Of a DNA stretch of 64,000 nucleotides, positions 31,272 to 42,246 are shown piece after piece (the stretch's first letter is position 1; every line of letters begins with the position of its first letter). Below the pieces are notes generated by a model, which was not told the origin of the DNA, ran no database searches, and saw nothing but the letters and a program-made list of their open reading frames with translations. The position numbers and the translations under genes are program-made. The stretch comes from Dactylonectria macrodidyma (lineage: Eukaryota > Ascomycota > Sordariomycetes > Hypocreales > Nectriaceae), in the NCBI GenBank assembly GCA_020744425.1, contig JAGMUV010000037.1, positions 310,001 to 374,000 of the forward strand. The letters run 5' to 3'.

Positions 31272-32743
31272 ATGTCCGCGCCTGACCCGACGCCCGCCCA
31301 GCGCCGCCCCCGAAGCCGCGACTGAATATCAACGTCAGTCGATCCTCACCCTTCGTCGCTGATGCCAAAGAAACGCCCTTCGCCACTGCTGCTGCCTCCG
31401 CTACGCCGACCGAGGGCCCTCGCAAAGTCAAGCTCAAGATCACCCAGTCCCAACCTTCCACGCCCTCCGAGCAGCCGCCCGCCAAGACCAGGGCAGGCAG
31501 GCAAACGAAGCCGACTCAGAAACTCGTCGAGAGCAAGAAGCGCCCGCACGATGATGATGACGACGAGACGCTCGCCGCGTCGGCGCACCCCACCACCAAG
31601 GTCAAGCTCAAGGCCTCCAAGGCCGGCATGACCCCGACGCTAGTGGTGAAGCCCAAGGGACGCGTGCCAACACACCCGCCAGGCGATGGCTACGACTCTG
31701 AGGCCAGCGACCGAGAGAAGGACCCCTCGATCGAAGAGCAGTTCGTCCTGCGCATGATGCCGGGGGAGCACTGCGACTACGTGCGCTGGTGTATGGAGAA
31801 TGGCAAGATTGGCGTTGCGCACAGCATGGGAGGAGCCGACATCCAGCTCAAATTCTTTGAGGAGGACACGCGACGGGGTCTACTCACTGTCAAGGGCCAG
31901 TCGTTCGCAGCCATCATGGTCGACCTTCCTACTATTACAGAGGCGATGAAGACGTGGGATCGCAAGTCCTTCCTCAAGTCGGCCGACATCTGCCAGATGC
32001 TACTTGTCTTCCAGAAGGTGGCCAACGAAGCCGAGGCCAGACAGGCTCCCCTCCCGAGCATGATCGACTCGCACTTCAAGTGGCCGCACGGTCTGACGCC
32101 GCCTATGCACGACTGCGTCAACCGCCGTTTCGCAAAGACCATTAGCCGGAAGGAGATTGAGGATAAGGAGGCCGAAGTCGAGCGTCTGCTCGCCGAGGAC
32201 GCCAAGGCTGGCTCGACGCGATGGGAATGGGTCGACGACCGGCAGCCGGACGCTGACGACGAGTACGGCGCCGATGAGCACGCTGAGGGCGAGGTAGATG
32301 ATAGCATGGATTACTTCCAGAGCCGAAACGTCTTCGGAGACGACGATGGCGACGACCACGACCTCGAGGCCGATCTCGAGGCGGCTTTCGCCGATGACCT
32401 CATGGCCGAGACACCAGCCACGGGCGTCGACATGGTCATGACGCCCATGACCACTACCCAGGTCAACACCCCCGCCGCCGTCCACGGCGGCAGCGAGGCC
32501 GACGAGTCGGAGATGTCGGACGACGACGATGATGACGACGACGATGACGACGACCTCGACGACGAGGAGCAGGGTGTCAAGGACATCATCGCCGACCTGC
32601 AGAAGCAGCTAGTCAACCGCGAGGCCGAGCTGGCCCGCAACCAGAACAAGATCCTACGGTCGCGCCTCGAGGCCCAGATCAAGCAGCTCAAGTCGGAGAT
32701 TGAGCTCAAGAAGTCGTCGATTGGCATAGAGACGGATGACTAG
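31272..32743 (+). CDS. taf7: TFIID subunit TAF7, apparent 1-base frameshift near the start
   Basis: The likely ATG at 31272 reads MSAPDPTPAQ and then meets a stop. The conserved frame, offset, opens from about 31300 (PPKPRLNINVSRSSPF) and runs through an internal ATG at 31628 to the stop. A one-base loss between 31295 and 31310 would reconcile them. The TAFII55 N-terminal domain spans EEQFVLRMMPGEHCDYVRW to RRFAKTISRKEIED, followed by an acidic tail (about 12 consecutive Asp) and a C-terminal coiled coil (ADLQKQLVNREAELARNQNK). TAF7 binds TAF1 in TFIID and controls its activity at RNA polymerase II promoters. No intron recognised. If the start is truly 31628, about 115 conserved-looking residues would be lost. 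Confidence 0.88.
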
Positions 32744-33809
32744 AACGTCGCATTGAAGGGACGTTCTATCGAAGGAGAGGCGGATGGAAGCTGAGACAGC
32801 ACAGTCTTGCTTGTTCTCGTGCTCAGGTTTCGCGGATCGGTGTTTCGAGAACAACGGACGTTTACGGATACTCAAGGGGGAGGCAAATGGCGTTTGAGGT
32901 GTTGACCAGGACAGGAAATGGAAGGTTGATTTGCAGGTTTAGTCTCAAAATACCACCTCGTATGTGTTAATGCCCTGATGGGCTCTTCGTGAAAATAGGT
33001 CGGGGTACGCGTAGACAATTGTGAAGCCGCTCTCGTGAATATCTGATCGTTTACATCCATCTCCACCTGTCTCCCTATCCATTCTATCTTCGCTATAACA
33101 TTACACCGCGGCCTAGCTAAAACCCCACCAATGCCCACGACTCCTTACTCTTAATCGCAAGAGCCTCAAGGTTCGCTACTCATTCACTACCAAGACCTCC
33201 TTGACCGTGTCGATGACATCCTGCCAGGCGACATCCCGGCTGAGTTCCTCGAGGCTCTCGGGGCAGGATCACGTCCTGCCGGAAGCGAGGGCTCCCTGGA
33301 GGCGGATCCTGATCGCCGATCTCATCAATGTCTTCATCTGCCAGGTGACGAAACAGAAGATATCTTTTCCGGATCGCTGCGATGAAGCCTCTCATCCCAG
33401 AGCGGATCATTAGATCATCGAAGATCACATCTGCAGCAGACCGGCCTTCACCAATTCCAGTTTTTCTCAGTCCCGCATCTCGATTCCAACGTTAAGACAT
33501 CAAGATCCCAAGAGGAATGCAATGTCACCGATCATTGCCGCCGAATGCGGCTGTGCAGGTATCATTCTGCCGTATGTGACCGCCTAGCTACGGCACTGAT
33601 GACTGCGCTTCTGGGGGGGCAAACGATCGTTGTCGTCGAACAGCCAGGAATTTGGACTGCCTTCCTGAAAGGGTTGCCTTGAAGGTTCGCGAATACTTCG
33701 TGAGACGCCGTGGAGATACGGTGTTCCTTTCGTGTTTTATCCAATGGTGGCAGTGCGGTGGCCGCCTCACTTCCCGCCAGGGTTCAAATCCACGATTGAT
33801 TGTTTGATT
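32744..33809. other. 1.07 kb with no supported gene
   Basis: TAF7 3' flank and spacer. A GGGTTCAAATCC motif at about 33779 resembles a tRNA B box but no cloverleaf forms around it. Short frames show no domain. Confidence 0.4.
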
Positions 33810-34426
33810 GATGTTCCATTACACCCGTGATTACAGAGTAGAGAGGGGCAGCTACGTAAGATTCGCTAAGCCTATTCTAGAAGCGTCCAATGCTCGGTTC
33901 CGAGCCCTAGTACTCCGTAATCTGTCTCGATCCAAATGCCTGAGTTTCTCTAAAACACTTCAATCCGTCTCTTACTATTTGACCTGTCCTTTTCCAATTC
34001 TGGAGCCTGTCTGATGACATACAGGCCACTCTCCTCCGCCGCCATTGGCGAAGAGTCCACCTGCCTTATGACGTTCGGTGTAGCTAACCTACCAACTGCG
34101 GGCAACCACAGGTATAGGCAGAGGGTTGGTGCTGAAAAGAAAAGGCGAAGACTGAGGATAATTTGCTCTCCGTTGTTTGGAGGGCCTTTGTTCGCCTTCC
34201 AATGCCTCCGTTTGCCTTGGTTCTGAAGGCAGTCGCGAGGTCCGGCTGAGCGTCGTGACCAACTTTTGCAGAGGAAGATGAACTCTCCTAAGGTCTTCTC
34301 TGTGCCTGTTAAGGCCCCGATGGGGCGTTGAAGGCAAAAGCGTGGTCGGGTGGCCTGAAAAATGCCCCTCCACTAGCAAACCACTAACAGCTGCAGGAAG
34401 GGGAAAATTTTTTCGGCGGAGAGTTC
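33810..34426 (-). repeat. ~610 bp dispersed repeat, copy 1
   Basis: Matches 46507-47113 over its full length in opposite orientation, at roughly 90-95 percent by eye. Reads on the minus strand from GAACTCTCCGCCG to GGAACATCA. Contains a frame for LLPSTPHRGLNRHREDLRRV in both copies. No tRNA-like promoter, RT or LTR structure is visible. Retroposition is suggested by copy 2. Confidence 0.85.
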
Positions 34427-34774
34427 TGATGGTCCTTTCGCCGACGATATTTTTCGCGTTCGACATGTGATGACTAATAAATGTATTTCCCTTCGCCACC
34501 AAAAATGTGACAATTAGGCTCAGGCCCGCTGCGTACGTGCTACCGTTTAGGGTTAGCGCGCTTTGGAGCAGAGGGCCTGAGCTTGCTGAGGTAAGTGGGG
34601 CTGTTTGCCAGCAGCGGCTGCCGTTTGGATTGTCGCAAAACAAATCAACAGCGGGTGAGACAGGCAAGGCCAAAACCGTCTGCAATTCTCCTCCGAATAT
34701 CATCTTTCCTCCATTCTTTGTGCCCCTATCCGTGATCACTCAGAAATTCCTTTTTCCTTCCCCTGCGTTTCAAC
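34427..34774. promoter_or_regulatory. Upstream region of the chromodomain gene
   Basis: Pyrimidine-rich leader sequence immediately before the ATG at 34775. No specific factor site assigned. Confidence 0.4.
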
Positions 34775-35762
34775 ATGGAGACTATCATGTCGCTCGTCTC
34801 TCCGCGCAAGCAGCCGTCCATGGGGCCGCCGCCCAAGCCGCTCCGGTCAGAGATGGATTCGCCAAAGGACCAGCTCAAGGCCAAACGCGCGCTGGGCCGC
34901 ATATCCAACACGGCATCGCGCAGTCCGGTACGTTTCACTAGGGCATACCCCTGAGTCTGCGCTGGCTGTGTACCCTAAGTAACTGATTGAGCTGCCGTAA
35001 CAGCGCACCAGGACAAGCAACGCTTCTTCCACCACTGCAGCACACGACACGACGACCGATATCACAGCTCTCACCCAAGGCGAAACTTCCGCACTCAATA
35101 TCCACCAGACCAACCCTTCAATTCCCACCATGTCCTCTCCTGCTACTCAGACATTGCCCGCTACGCGACCTGCACGAGCCTCTCCTGCTACCCGGCCTGC
35201 ACGAGCTTCTCCGGCTGGTCGAGTTCGCAGAATTTCTCCAAGTTCTCGAGTCGCCAAGCGCACAAGCGGAAAGACGGGCACCCCTCGCAGCAACCATGGT
35301 CAGAAGCGCCATACTCGTGCCCCTGCGAAGGCGGAAGAAGCCAAAGACGTCGAGATTGCCGATCCTCGAGCCTCCCCGGAGCTTGGGGACGATAGGAGCG
35401 CCATCGAACCTGACAACGGAGAATATGCCTTCAACAGCATCGTCGCCCATAGATGGAACGGCACTGCCTTCGAACTTCGCATCGACTGGGAGGTCGGCCC
35501 TAAGACCTGGGAGCCTGAAGTCACCCTGCACCAAGACGCCCCGGACGCGCTGTTCGCCTACTGGTGCGCTCAAGGCGGACGCCCTGAGAATCCACTAGAC
35601 GCCGACATATACAATGTCTACGCCATCCACAAACTCTCCAAGAACAAACGCAAGGTTCTCGTTGAGTGGGTTGGCTACGAGCAGAAGGATATGACATGGG
35701 AAGACCGCAAGGAAATCGAGAAGACGGCCAAGGCGAAGGTCGATGAGTTCCTCGCGAGCTAG
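34775..35762 (+). CDS. Two-chromodomain-like protein, 2 exons, 303 aa
   Basis: Exon 1 34775-34927, intron 34928-35003 (76 bp, GTACGT to AACAG), exon 2 35004-35762, phase 0. The N-terminal 170 residues are disordered and basic, with a repeated ATRPARASP motif and Lys/Arg-rich stretches suited to DNA contact. Two chromo-type folds follow: YAFNSIVAHRWNGTAFELRI to KTWEPEVTLHQDAP (about 190-245), then YNVYAIHKLSKNKRKVLVEW to MTWEDRKEIEK (about 258-300). Aromatic cage positions are only partly conserved (W and Y present). Probably a nuclear chromatin protein; the histone mark or partner cannot be told. Start could be the second Met at 34787. Confidence 0.82.
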
Positions 35763-36085
35763 AAGAAGAAGAAGTGAAGGATGATGTTTGGCGATGTCTG
35801 TGCGAACGATTGAACTGATTGGGATTGCAAGAATGTTAATCAACGATGCTGGACGTCGGCAGGGAAAAACCTGGAACCAAGTGTATCGGTATGGGTGGCG
35901 ACGATGATCGGATGGGTGTTGGACTGTATTTACGGGATCTCCAAAAGGTTGGTGCTGAAGCCTTTTGCGATGCAGTGAACATAATATTATTATCTGGTAT
36001 TTGAATGCTTGAAGCTCGATTGATCGTGTTGAAGCTCGTCCGTGGAGACATCAGCTTGCTGCGGAGCTGAAGAATTGCTGACCCG
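35763..36085. other. 3' flank of chromodomain gene, no gene seen
   Basis: Spacer ahead of pogo fragments; nothing recognised. Confidence 0.4.
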
Positions 36086-36621
36086 ATGCGCCCGGAGAAT
36101 GCTTGGCAGGCTCTGATTGCACTGGATGTGAAGCTGCGTACGCCAACGCCAGTTTCGGGGGCTAACGAGTTACCTGCACCTTGGGTGTCTAAGTCGCCAA
36201 ATAACCCGACAGAGGCGAGTTCGCAGTCGGAATTCAGCAAGAACCGGATCTCTCAGCACCAAGGAAGCTCCCCAACATGATTCTGCATGCTGTAGATCAG
36301 TTTGCCAAAGGGGCACGGGGAAGCATGTACCAGATCGCTTTGTTGAGGTCGGATAACCAGGTCCTTCGAGAGGAAAACGAGACACTCAGCCGGCGTCGAC
36401 GGACCAAAAAGAAAAGATTACGGGACGGGGGAAGGCTAACACTAGGCCAAGGACAAGATTTGCAAGGTCAGAGCGAGGTCAATGTTCAATTGGAGGAAGA
36501 AGGTCGAGGAAGTGGGCGTCGCCAGAGGAGGGCGAAAACAAAGCAACAGCGATGTGGCGTCTGCGGCAGGAGAGGACATAACGCGCGAAGATGTCAAGTA
36601 GAAGTGAGCGGCCATGCATAG
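36086..36621 (+). pseudogene. pogo/Fot1-family transposase, C-terminal fragment 1
   Basis: ELPAPWVSKSPNNPTEASSQ then, after a one-base frame change at about 36277, ILHAVDQFAKGARGSMYQIA, RRRRTKKKRLRDGGRLTLGQ and a CCHC knuckle CGVCGRRGHNARRC. This order (PW.PKTP, leucine-rich helix, RRRKKKRL, gG.LT, zinc knuckle) is the usual tail of fungal pogo transposases. The DDE catalytic domain is absent. Dead remnant. Confidence 0.75.
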
Positions 36622-36929
36622 CGCCGCCCTTCTTGTCGACGAAAACCGACAACTACGGTCAGGAAACCTACGGCAAAAGCAGAAAAAAGAACAACGCCGT
36701 GAATACATTAGCGGCGGCGGGACTCTGTCGGTTGCAGAAGGTACGGCTAGCATAAAGCGACGGCGAGAAGAGCAAGAGGAGCGAGTCAAGCGACGGCAAG
36801 AAGAAGAGGAGCGGGTCAAACGACGGATAGAAGAGGAGCAGGAGCTAAGTGCCCCAAAGACAGCGTGCGCCACCAAGGTGTAGTAAATGTAGGTCCTCTA
36901 AACACACTGCCCGTACGTGTAATGGTTAG
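36614..36929 (+). pseudogene. pogo/Fot1-family transposase, C-terminal fragment 2
   Basis: A second, different tail follows directly: LRQKQKKEQRREYISGGGTL and a strongly charged EEQEERVKRRQEEEERVKRR helix. In another frame near 36873 comes the knuckle CSKCRSSKHTARTC, ending at TAG 36927. The two fragments belong to separate subfamilies placed in tandem. Confidence 0.65.
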
Positions 36930-36950
36930 TCCTGAATTGATTTAACGGCC

Positions 36951-37198
36951 TGACAAGGGTTTTTTGGGACCAACCTCGGGACGAGGTTTGGTGTCGGAAG
37001 GCTAGCGTGGCACTTAGATGACTTGATCGTGTGTATATGTTGCGTCTATGTGTGGCCGGGAGGTCTCCCGACCGTGACCGTGTAAGCGTTGTAGTCGTTA
37101 TTAAAAGTGGAGCACTGAGGCATTTAGCCAATATGCTGCTCTGACCGCCTTCCTATTCGGGCAGCACCCAGCACATGCTCTGTACATGGTCCAATCTA
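36951..37198 (+). repeat. LTR-retrotransposon 3' end: polypurine tract plus LTR remnant
   Basis: CCTGACAAGGGTTTTTTGGG and AACCTCGGGACGAGG precede TGTCGGAAGG (from about 36991), where an LTR appears to begin. The sequence ends GTACATGGTCCAATCTAAC, whose counterpart at about 48456-48476 ends ATCCAATCTAACA. The LINE copy B region starts right after. Only a solo or truncated LTR is left. Confidence 0.5.
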
Positions 37199-37479
37199 AC
37201 TGGTGGAGACGGTAGGTACATAGACCCTAGACGACTCCTCCCATGGGACGGCGGGGTTCAGACACAGACGGACAGGCTGATGGAGGCGGTCCTCGGCGCA
37301 ATCCACGCCCTGGTCCCGCGAGCGAAGCCATCGCCATACGCAAAGAGATGGTGGACAACTGACCTTACTCGACTCCGGAAAACCTACACGTACTGGAGAA
37401 ACCTGGCGAGGGCGCAGCGGCGGGCAGGCCATAGACAGGACAACCTAGAGAGCCGGGCAAAGGTAGCATCCAAAGAGTA

Positions 37480-39968
37480 CCGTATCAACTCAGTAAACTC
37501 GGGCAAGAAGCGCGCCCCACACGGGCTGCAGATCGGCCCACCCGCGAAATTTAGCCGGCAGCCAGTTCTAACTTCCACACAACAGACCCAAAGGCCCCCC
37601 ATGGCCACATCTGCCGCCGAAGATGACTGCGGCCGGCTTCCTAGATGTTATATGTGTGTTTTTTTGGCGTTGTGATCACATTGAGGCTATGTGCTAACCA
37701 ATCAGATGTCACAGACGACTTCGAGACCGCGGCGTGCTTCGAACTTGGACGAATCTACACCCTCTAATACCGACTTGCCTCGACCCCCGATGTAAATACC
37801 GGCATTTCCCTTACAAAAGATGGGTCTCATCATGGCTGGGTTAGAGAGGCTAGTAGACCTTTAGTTGAAGATGTCATGCAGGTCGGGAAAGTGGTGTTTT
37901 GCCGCCCTGAGAGCTATGGGAATAGGTGGAGGAAGATGGACTGGCGTCTTGGCATTGAGAGGGAATGGCGGGAGGGGATTGTGTTCTTTTGGCAAGATGA
38001 CTAGGTCATGATATCTTCTGATGATACTGATCATCCTAGGCGCAATAGATAGTCTCCTTGACTTCTGATAGTTGAGATCTCTGTGAGTCATCTTGCTGCA
38101 GCCGTCGAACTAGCTCAGCTTTCTTCCCTGAGACTTTGAGACCTCTTTCCTTTAGTTGTCTTTGAAGATCCCTCACCCGGTCCTCATGGTACCTCGCCAT
38201 TATTATCAGATCGTCATCATCCATAGAAATCATCTCTTCCTCATCCAACAGCTCATCCACCTCATCCTCTAAGTTAATGAGGATTTCCTCTGCCTGTTCC
38301 CACCCTGTGAAGTTGATAGCTTCACTCGGGATATCCTTGATCTTAATGAAGCTGTCTTCGAGGCCGTCTGGCCGCACACTAATCCCGCAGTTTAGGAACG
38401 CCTTCTTGACCATATCTGCCTTCTCTTTGAGCCGCTGGATAGCTGCGGCCACAACGTGTGTTATCATGATCCTTTTATCGCTGACAGACCACCTGAAGTC
38501 AGGCCCTTCTTCTCTCTCTTTGCGTTCCACATACGCATCAGTTTCCTCCTCTATCCACTGCTTGAACGGCTTGTTGATTGCAGTATCTAGAGGTTGCACA
38601 AGACTTGTACAACCCCCTGGGATAAGTGCTAATGTGATGTTACATTCTCTGAGTTTTCTCTTAATCCCGTTGGTATTATGGAACGTGGCTGCGTCCATTA
38701 CTAAGAGCGTATCTTCGTCATCCTCCGTAGCTAAGGGCGAGAGTTCATCTTCAATCCATTGTGAAAGAAGTTCCTCGTTATTATATGCAGTTTTGTTGAA
38801 TGCCACGGTGACGTCGGGGTGGTAGAGATGACCTTCTCTTTCGTAAATTTGACCACCTTCCTCGGTAGGAATACCATGGAAAATCAACTTAGGATGAAGT
38901 CTGTGAATGCCATCTGCGAAGATATATAACACTAGAGTTGCCTGCCTCTTATTCCACCCGCTGCGGTCAGTATGGCCGGCCACAGTTCTCACACCGCGTA
39001 GGTCCCACGTTGCGCCGTCAAGAAACTCGAACGGAATTGGGGTCTCGTCAAGGTTAAGTATAAGGCGTTTGCTAAAGCGGCGTTTTGGAGAGTGTAGGAT
39101 CATCGTGAAGGCACGAGATTGGGCTCCAACAGAAGAGACGCGCCTGATGAATCGTAAGAACCTATTCACGATAGCGATATAGTCCTCTGGGCGCCTGGTT
39201 GACTGCTTCGTAATCCGGCGCTTTACGATGTTGTGACGCCGAAGAAAGCCGCGATACCACCCAACGGAGAAGGTGAAAGCGCCGGCCAAACTCGGGTATA
39301 AGTCTTTGAATAACGCCCTTGACTTGACCCGGAACCACGAAGTCGTCACAACCTTGGATTTCTCTCTACGAGCTTGAAATTGCTTATAGAGCTCGCCTTC
39401 AAGTGCAGGCCACTTCGGGGCATAGCCACGGACTCGGTCTTCCACAAAAGACTCACCAAAAGCTAGCTTCCAGCCCGAGATAGTTTGGTTCGGGATTTTG
39501 AAGTGATCTGAAGCATCCCGTAAGGTTGGGGTGCACATGACACCATTCCGGTCGATCTTATGATGGATCAACCACATAAGAACCTCTTCTTTCTTCCTTT
39601 TTGAATAGGAACGCTGGACACGAGAGGCTGGCTTCGAAACTTTGAACTGTCTCTCCTTGAGTGGCGTTTGCTTGGGACCACGCTTCTTGCGCTTAGGAAC
39701 AGTATCCCAATGCTGGATATTTGGGTCGATCTCCCTGAGGGGCGTCATCATGTGAAAAAACGGCTTCAAAATAGCTTCAATTGACTGAGAATATGCAAAA
39801 ATGCGTTGTGTGCGAAGACGCAAGTTGCGGGACATAACCGCTTTCTGATATCTTACCCCGCAGATGAAGGTCACATACTAAATCGTATGAGGAATAGATC
39901 TGCATTGTGGTGGGGCACCAAACCCCTTAGTCTCACGCTTCTTGCCCGAGTTTACCGAGTTGATACGG
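37480..39968 (-). mobile_element. pogo-type DNA transposon, complete, 2.49 kb
   Basis: Inverted ends begin CCGTATCAACTC and continue GTAAACTCGGGCAAGAAGCG with a single mismatch. TA is duplicated at both borders and the interrupted LINE frame rejoins exactly. One long transposase gene inside. The condition of the ends suggests a recent insertion. Confidence 0.92.
38036..39835 (-). CDS. pogo-type DDE_1 transposase with C-terminal SAP domain, 599 aa
   Basis: Open frame from ATG 39835; codons upstream to 39874 are open but lack ATG. The N-terminal half has helix-turn-helix/CENP-B-like segments (YSKRKKEEVLMWLIHHKIDR, ALEGELYKQFQARREKS). The DDE_1 catalytic Asp residues lie in LILNLDETPIPF, LLVMDAATFHN and LVQPLDTAINKPFK. 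The C-terminus has an acidic stretch (VDELLDEEEMISMDDDD) and then a SAP-type module (RQLKERGLKVSGKKAELVRR), a helix-extended-helix fold that binds AT-rich or scaffold DNA. No frameshift or stop. The SAP tail replaces the zinc-knuckle tail of ordinary fungal pogo proteins and may guide target choice (inference). Confidence 0.9.
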   Translation of the reverse strand: MSRNLRLRTQRIFAYSQSIEAILKPFFHMMTPLREIDPNIQHWDTVPKRKKRGPKQTPLKERQFKVSKPASRVQRSYSKRKKEEVLMWLIHHKIDRNGVMCTPTLRDASDHFKIPNQTISGWKLAFGESFVEDRVRGYAPKWPALEGELYKQFQARREKSKVVTTSWFRVKSRALFKDLYPSLAGAFTFSVGWYRGFLRRHNIVKRRITKQSTRRPEDYIAIVNRFLRFIRRVSSVGAQSRAFTMILHSPKRRFSKRLILNLDETPIPFEFLDGATWDLRGVRTVAGHTDRSGWNKRQATLVLYIFADGIHRLHPKLIFHGIPTEEGGQIYEREGHLYHPDVTVAFNKTAYNNEELLSQWIEDELSPLATEDDEDTLLVMDAATFHNTNGIKRKLRECNITLALIPGGCTSLVQPLDTAINKPFKQWIEEETDAYVERKEREEGPDFRWSVSDKRIMITHVVAAAIQRLKEKADMVKKAFLNCGISVRPDGLEDSFIKIKDIPSEAINFTGWEQAEEILINLEDEVDELLDEEEMISMDDDDLIIMARYHEDRVRDLQRQLKERGLKVSGKKAELVRRLQQDDSQRSQLSEVKETIYCA

Positions 39969-42246
39969 TACCACGACAGTATCAGAAGACAGAAGAAGGC
40001 CCACTGGGACGACTTCCTCACAGACGGCGCCAATATCTGGCAAGCAGCCAAATACCTCAAACCCGGTGCCGACATGGTCGGCGACAAAATCCCCAGGCTG
40101 AAAAGGGCGGACGGGACGACAACGCAGGACAAGGCGGAACAGGCAGAAGAACTCCTGACGGCATTCTTCCCGCCGCTGCCAGCAACCATCGAAGACGAAG
40201 GTCCACGACCGCGGCGGAGAGAAGTGGCCATGCCAGACTTGACGTTGGAGGAGGTGGAGGAGAAAGTCATGGCAGCCAAGGCGTGGAAAGCACCCGGAGA
40301 AGACGGCGTGCCGGCGATGGTGTGGAAGCAACTGTGGCCGGTGGTCAAGGAACGCGTGATGCATCTGTTCCGCACCTCACCGGACGAAGGACAGCTACCA
40401 GACCAGTGGAGAAGCGCAAAGATCATCCCGCTCAAGAAGCCGGACAAGGCCGACTACGCACTCGCAAAGGCATGGAGACCAATCTCGCTGTTGTCGACGC
40501 TGGGAAAGATCCTCGAGGCGGTAGTGGCGGACAGGATCTCATACGCCGCCGAGACGTTCGGGCTCCTGCCCACAAACCACTTTGGGGCAAGGAAGCGGCG
40601 GTCGGCAGAGCAGGCTCTGCTGCTCTTCCAAGAACAAGTGTACAAAGCATGGCGGAACCGCAAGGTGGTCAGCCTGGCCGGCTTCGACATCAAAGGCGCG
40701 TACAACGGCGTGTTCGATGACAGACTGCTACAGAGGCTGGAAGCAAGAGGTATCCCCAAGAAGCTGGTGCAATGGATAAGCGCGTTCTGCTCCAATCGCA
40801 CGGCCAGCATTGTGGTGAACGACTACACGTCAGAGCAACGGGAGCTGCCGCAAGCCGGCCTTCCCCAAGGATCGCCGCTTTCGCCAGTGCTTTTCCTGTT
40901 CTTCAACGCAGACCTTGTGCAAAGCAAGATTAACTCGAAAGGCGGATCGATGGCGTTTGTCGACGACTACTCGGCCTGGGTCACGGGGCCGACAGCGGAG
41001 GCGAACAAGGACGGCATACAAGCCATCATTGACCGGGCACTGGCGTGGGGGAAACGCAGTGGAGCGACGTTTGAGCATGACAAGACAGCAATTGTCCACT
41101 TCACGCGCGTAGCTGAACGCACCAGCGAGGCGCCGTTCACGATCAATGGAGAGGAAGTCAAGCCCAAAGCGAAGGCCAAACTCTTAGGGGTAATCATGGA
41201 CACGGAGCTCAGGTTCAAAGAACACATGGCCAAGGCCGCCACGAAAGGTCTCTTGGCAGCCATGTGTCTAAGGAGACTCAGGATGCTGCCACCACAAGCG
41301 GCCAGACAACTCTTCGTCGCAACCGTTGCCCCAGCCATGGACTACGCATCTGTCGTGTGGTCGCATGCGCGCGGCGAAAGGGAATTGAAAGAGTTCAACA
41401 GGGCACAGAAAATAGGAGCGCGGGCCATCACGGCAGCCTTTCAGACGGTAGCGAGGGCAGTAGCTGAAGCGGAAGCCAACATCCAAACAGTACACGAGCG
41501 ACATGCTCTGGCTGGAATGAAGTTGTACATCAATATGCACACGCTGCCAAAGAAGCACCCGCTAGCGACACTCAAAGTATCAGTGAGTCGAAGGTACATC
41601 TCGCCGATGAAGAGACTGGCGCTTGCCCTCGGCGAGAGCGGAATCGGGCGGATGGAAACAATCGAAGCCTATGCAGCACCGCCGTGGCACCCCCGCGTGT
41701 CGCTGGTGTGTGAGGCAGATCGGAAGGTGGCGATAGCGGCAGCCAACAGTGTCGAAGACATCACCATCGCGACCAGCGCTTCCGACAGAGGAGGAGTGAC
41801 GGGCATGGGAGGCAGTGTGTCCAATAGTCAGGTAACGGGGAAAATGGAGGTTGTAACGTACCTAACGGTTGGATTTCCAACTTTGTAACGTCCCTAACGG
41901 TTGAAAATAAGCCGTTAACGGCTTGTCAAACGTTAACTAACTGGTAACGGTTGGAATTTCCTAAATAGGTAACCCATGATAGAAACTCGTTGGTGCTGAA
42001 GGGGATTTACACTAAATTAAGCTTTGCAAGCAATATATTCCCATGTTTCATTCAGGTTTTATCTTTCTCTCAACTTCTGATAAAGAACAATGTCCAATCT
42101 ATAAAAAAAATCCGCCTATCGAGCCTCAGTATGCAAAGCGCCGCTATCAAGCTCCCACAGGTACAACTCTGCCGGTCTAGCCTCTGCTAACACAGCATCA
42201 GTCATACCGCCGTCACTGTGAGCACTAATCCAGCTAGCCCATACCT

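Larger units (their letters stand above)
37230..41812 (+). mobile_element. LINE copy B, 5' truncated, with pogo inserted; 3' end cut by hAT
   Basis: Matches LINE copy A ORF2 from PWDGGVQTQTDRLMEAVLGA onward. Interrupted at a TA (37478-37479 and 39969-39970) by the pogo element; the two parts rejoin as KEYHDSIRRQKK. The 3' end stops at GGGCATGGGAGG, where the hAT element starts. Lacks ORF1, most of the endonuclease, the C-terminus and the 3' UTR. Confidence 0.9.
37230..41812 (+). pseudogene. LINE copy B ORF2 fragment with intact RT box
   Basis: Parts 37230-37477 and 39971-41812. Contains the reverse transcriptase with FDIKGAYNGVFDDRLLQRLE, PQGSPLSPVLFLFFNADLVQ and the catalytic FVDDYSAW box, intact unlike copy A. 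Frame is open to the hAT junction at GGVTGMGG. Not autonomous because the 5' and 3' ends are missing. Confidence 0.88.

Noticed and set aside
32311..32727. Minus-strand Ser-rich frame opposite TAF7
   Set aside because: Shadow of the Asp-repeat coding strand.
33730..33800. tRNA-like B box GGGTTCAAATCC (also near 60571)
   Set aside because: No acceptor stem, anticodon arm or box A at proper spacing on either strand.
34089..34739. 216-codon minus-strand frame over the 610 bp repeat
   Set aside because: Extends beyond the repeat into unrelated sequence; only ~84 codons are shared with the second copy, and coding status is unproven.
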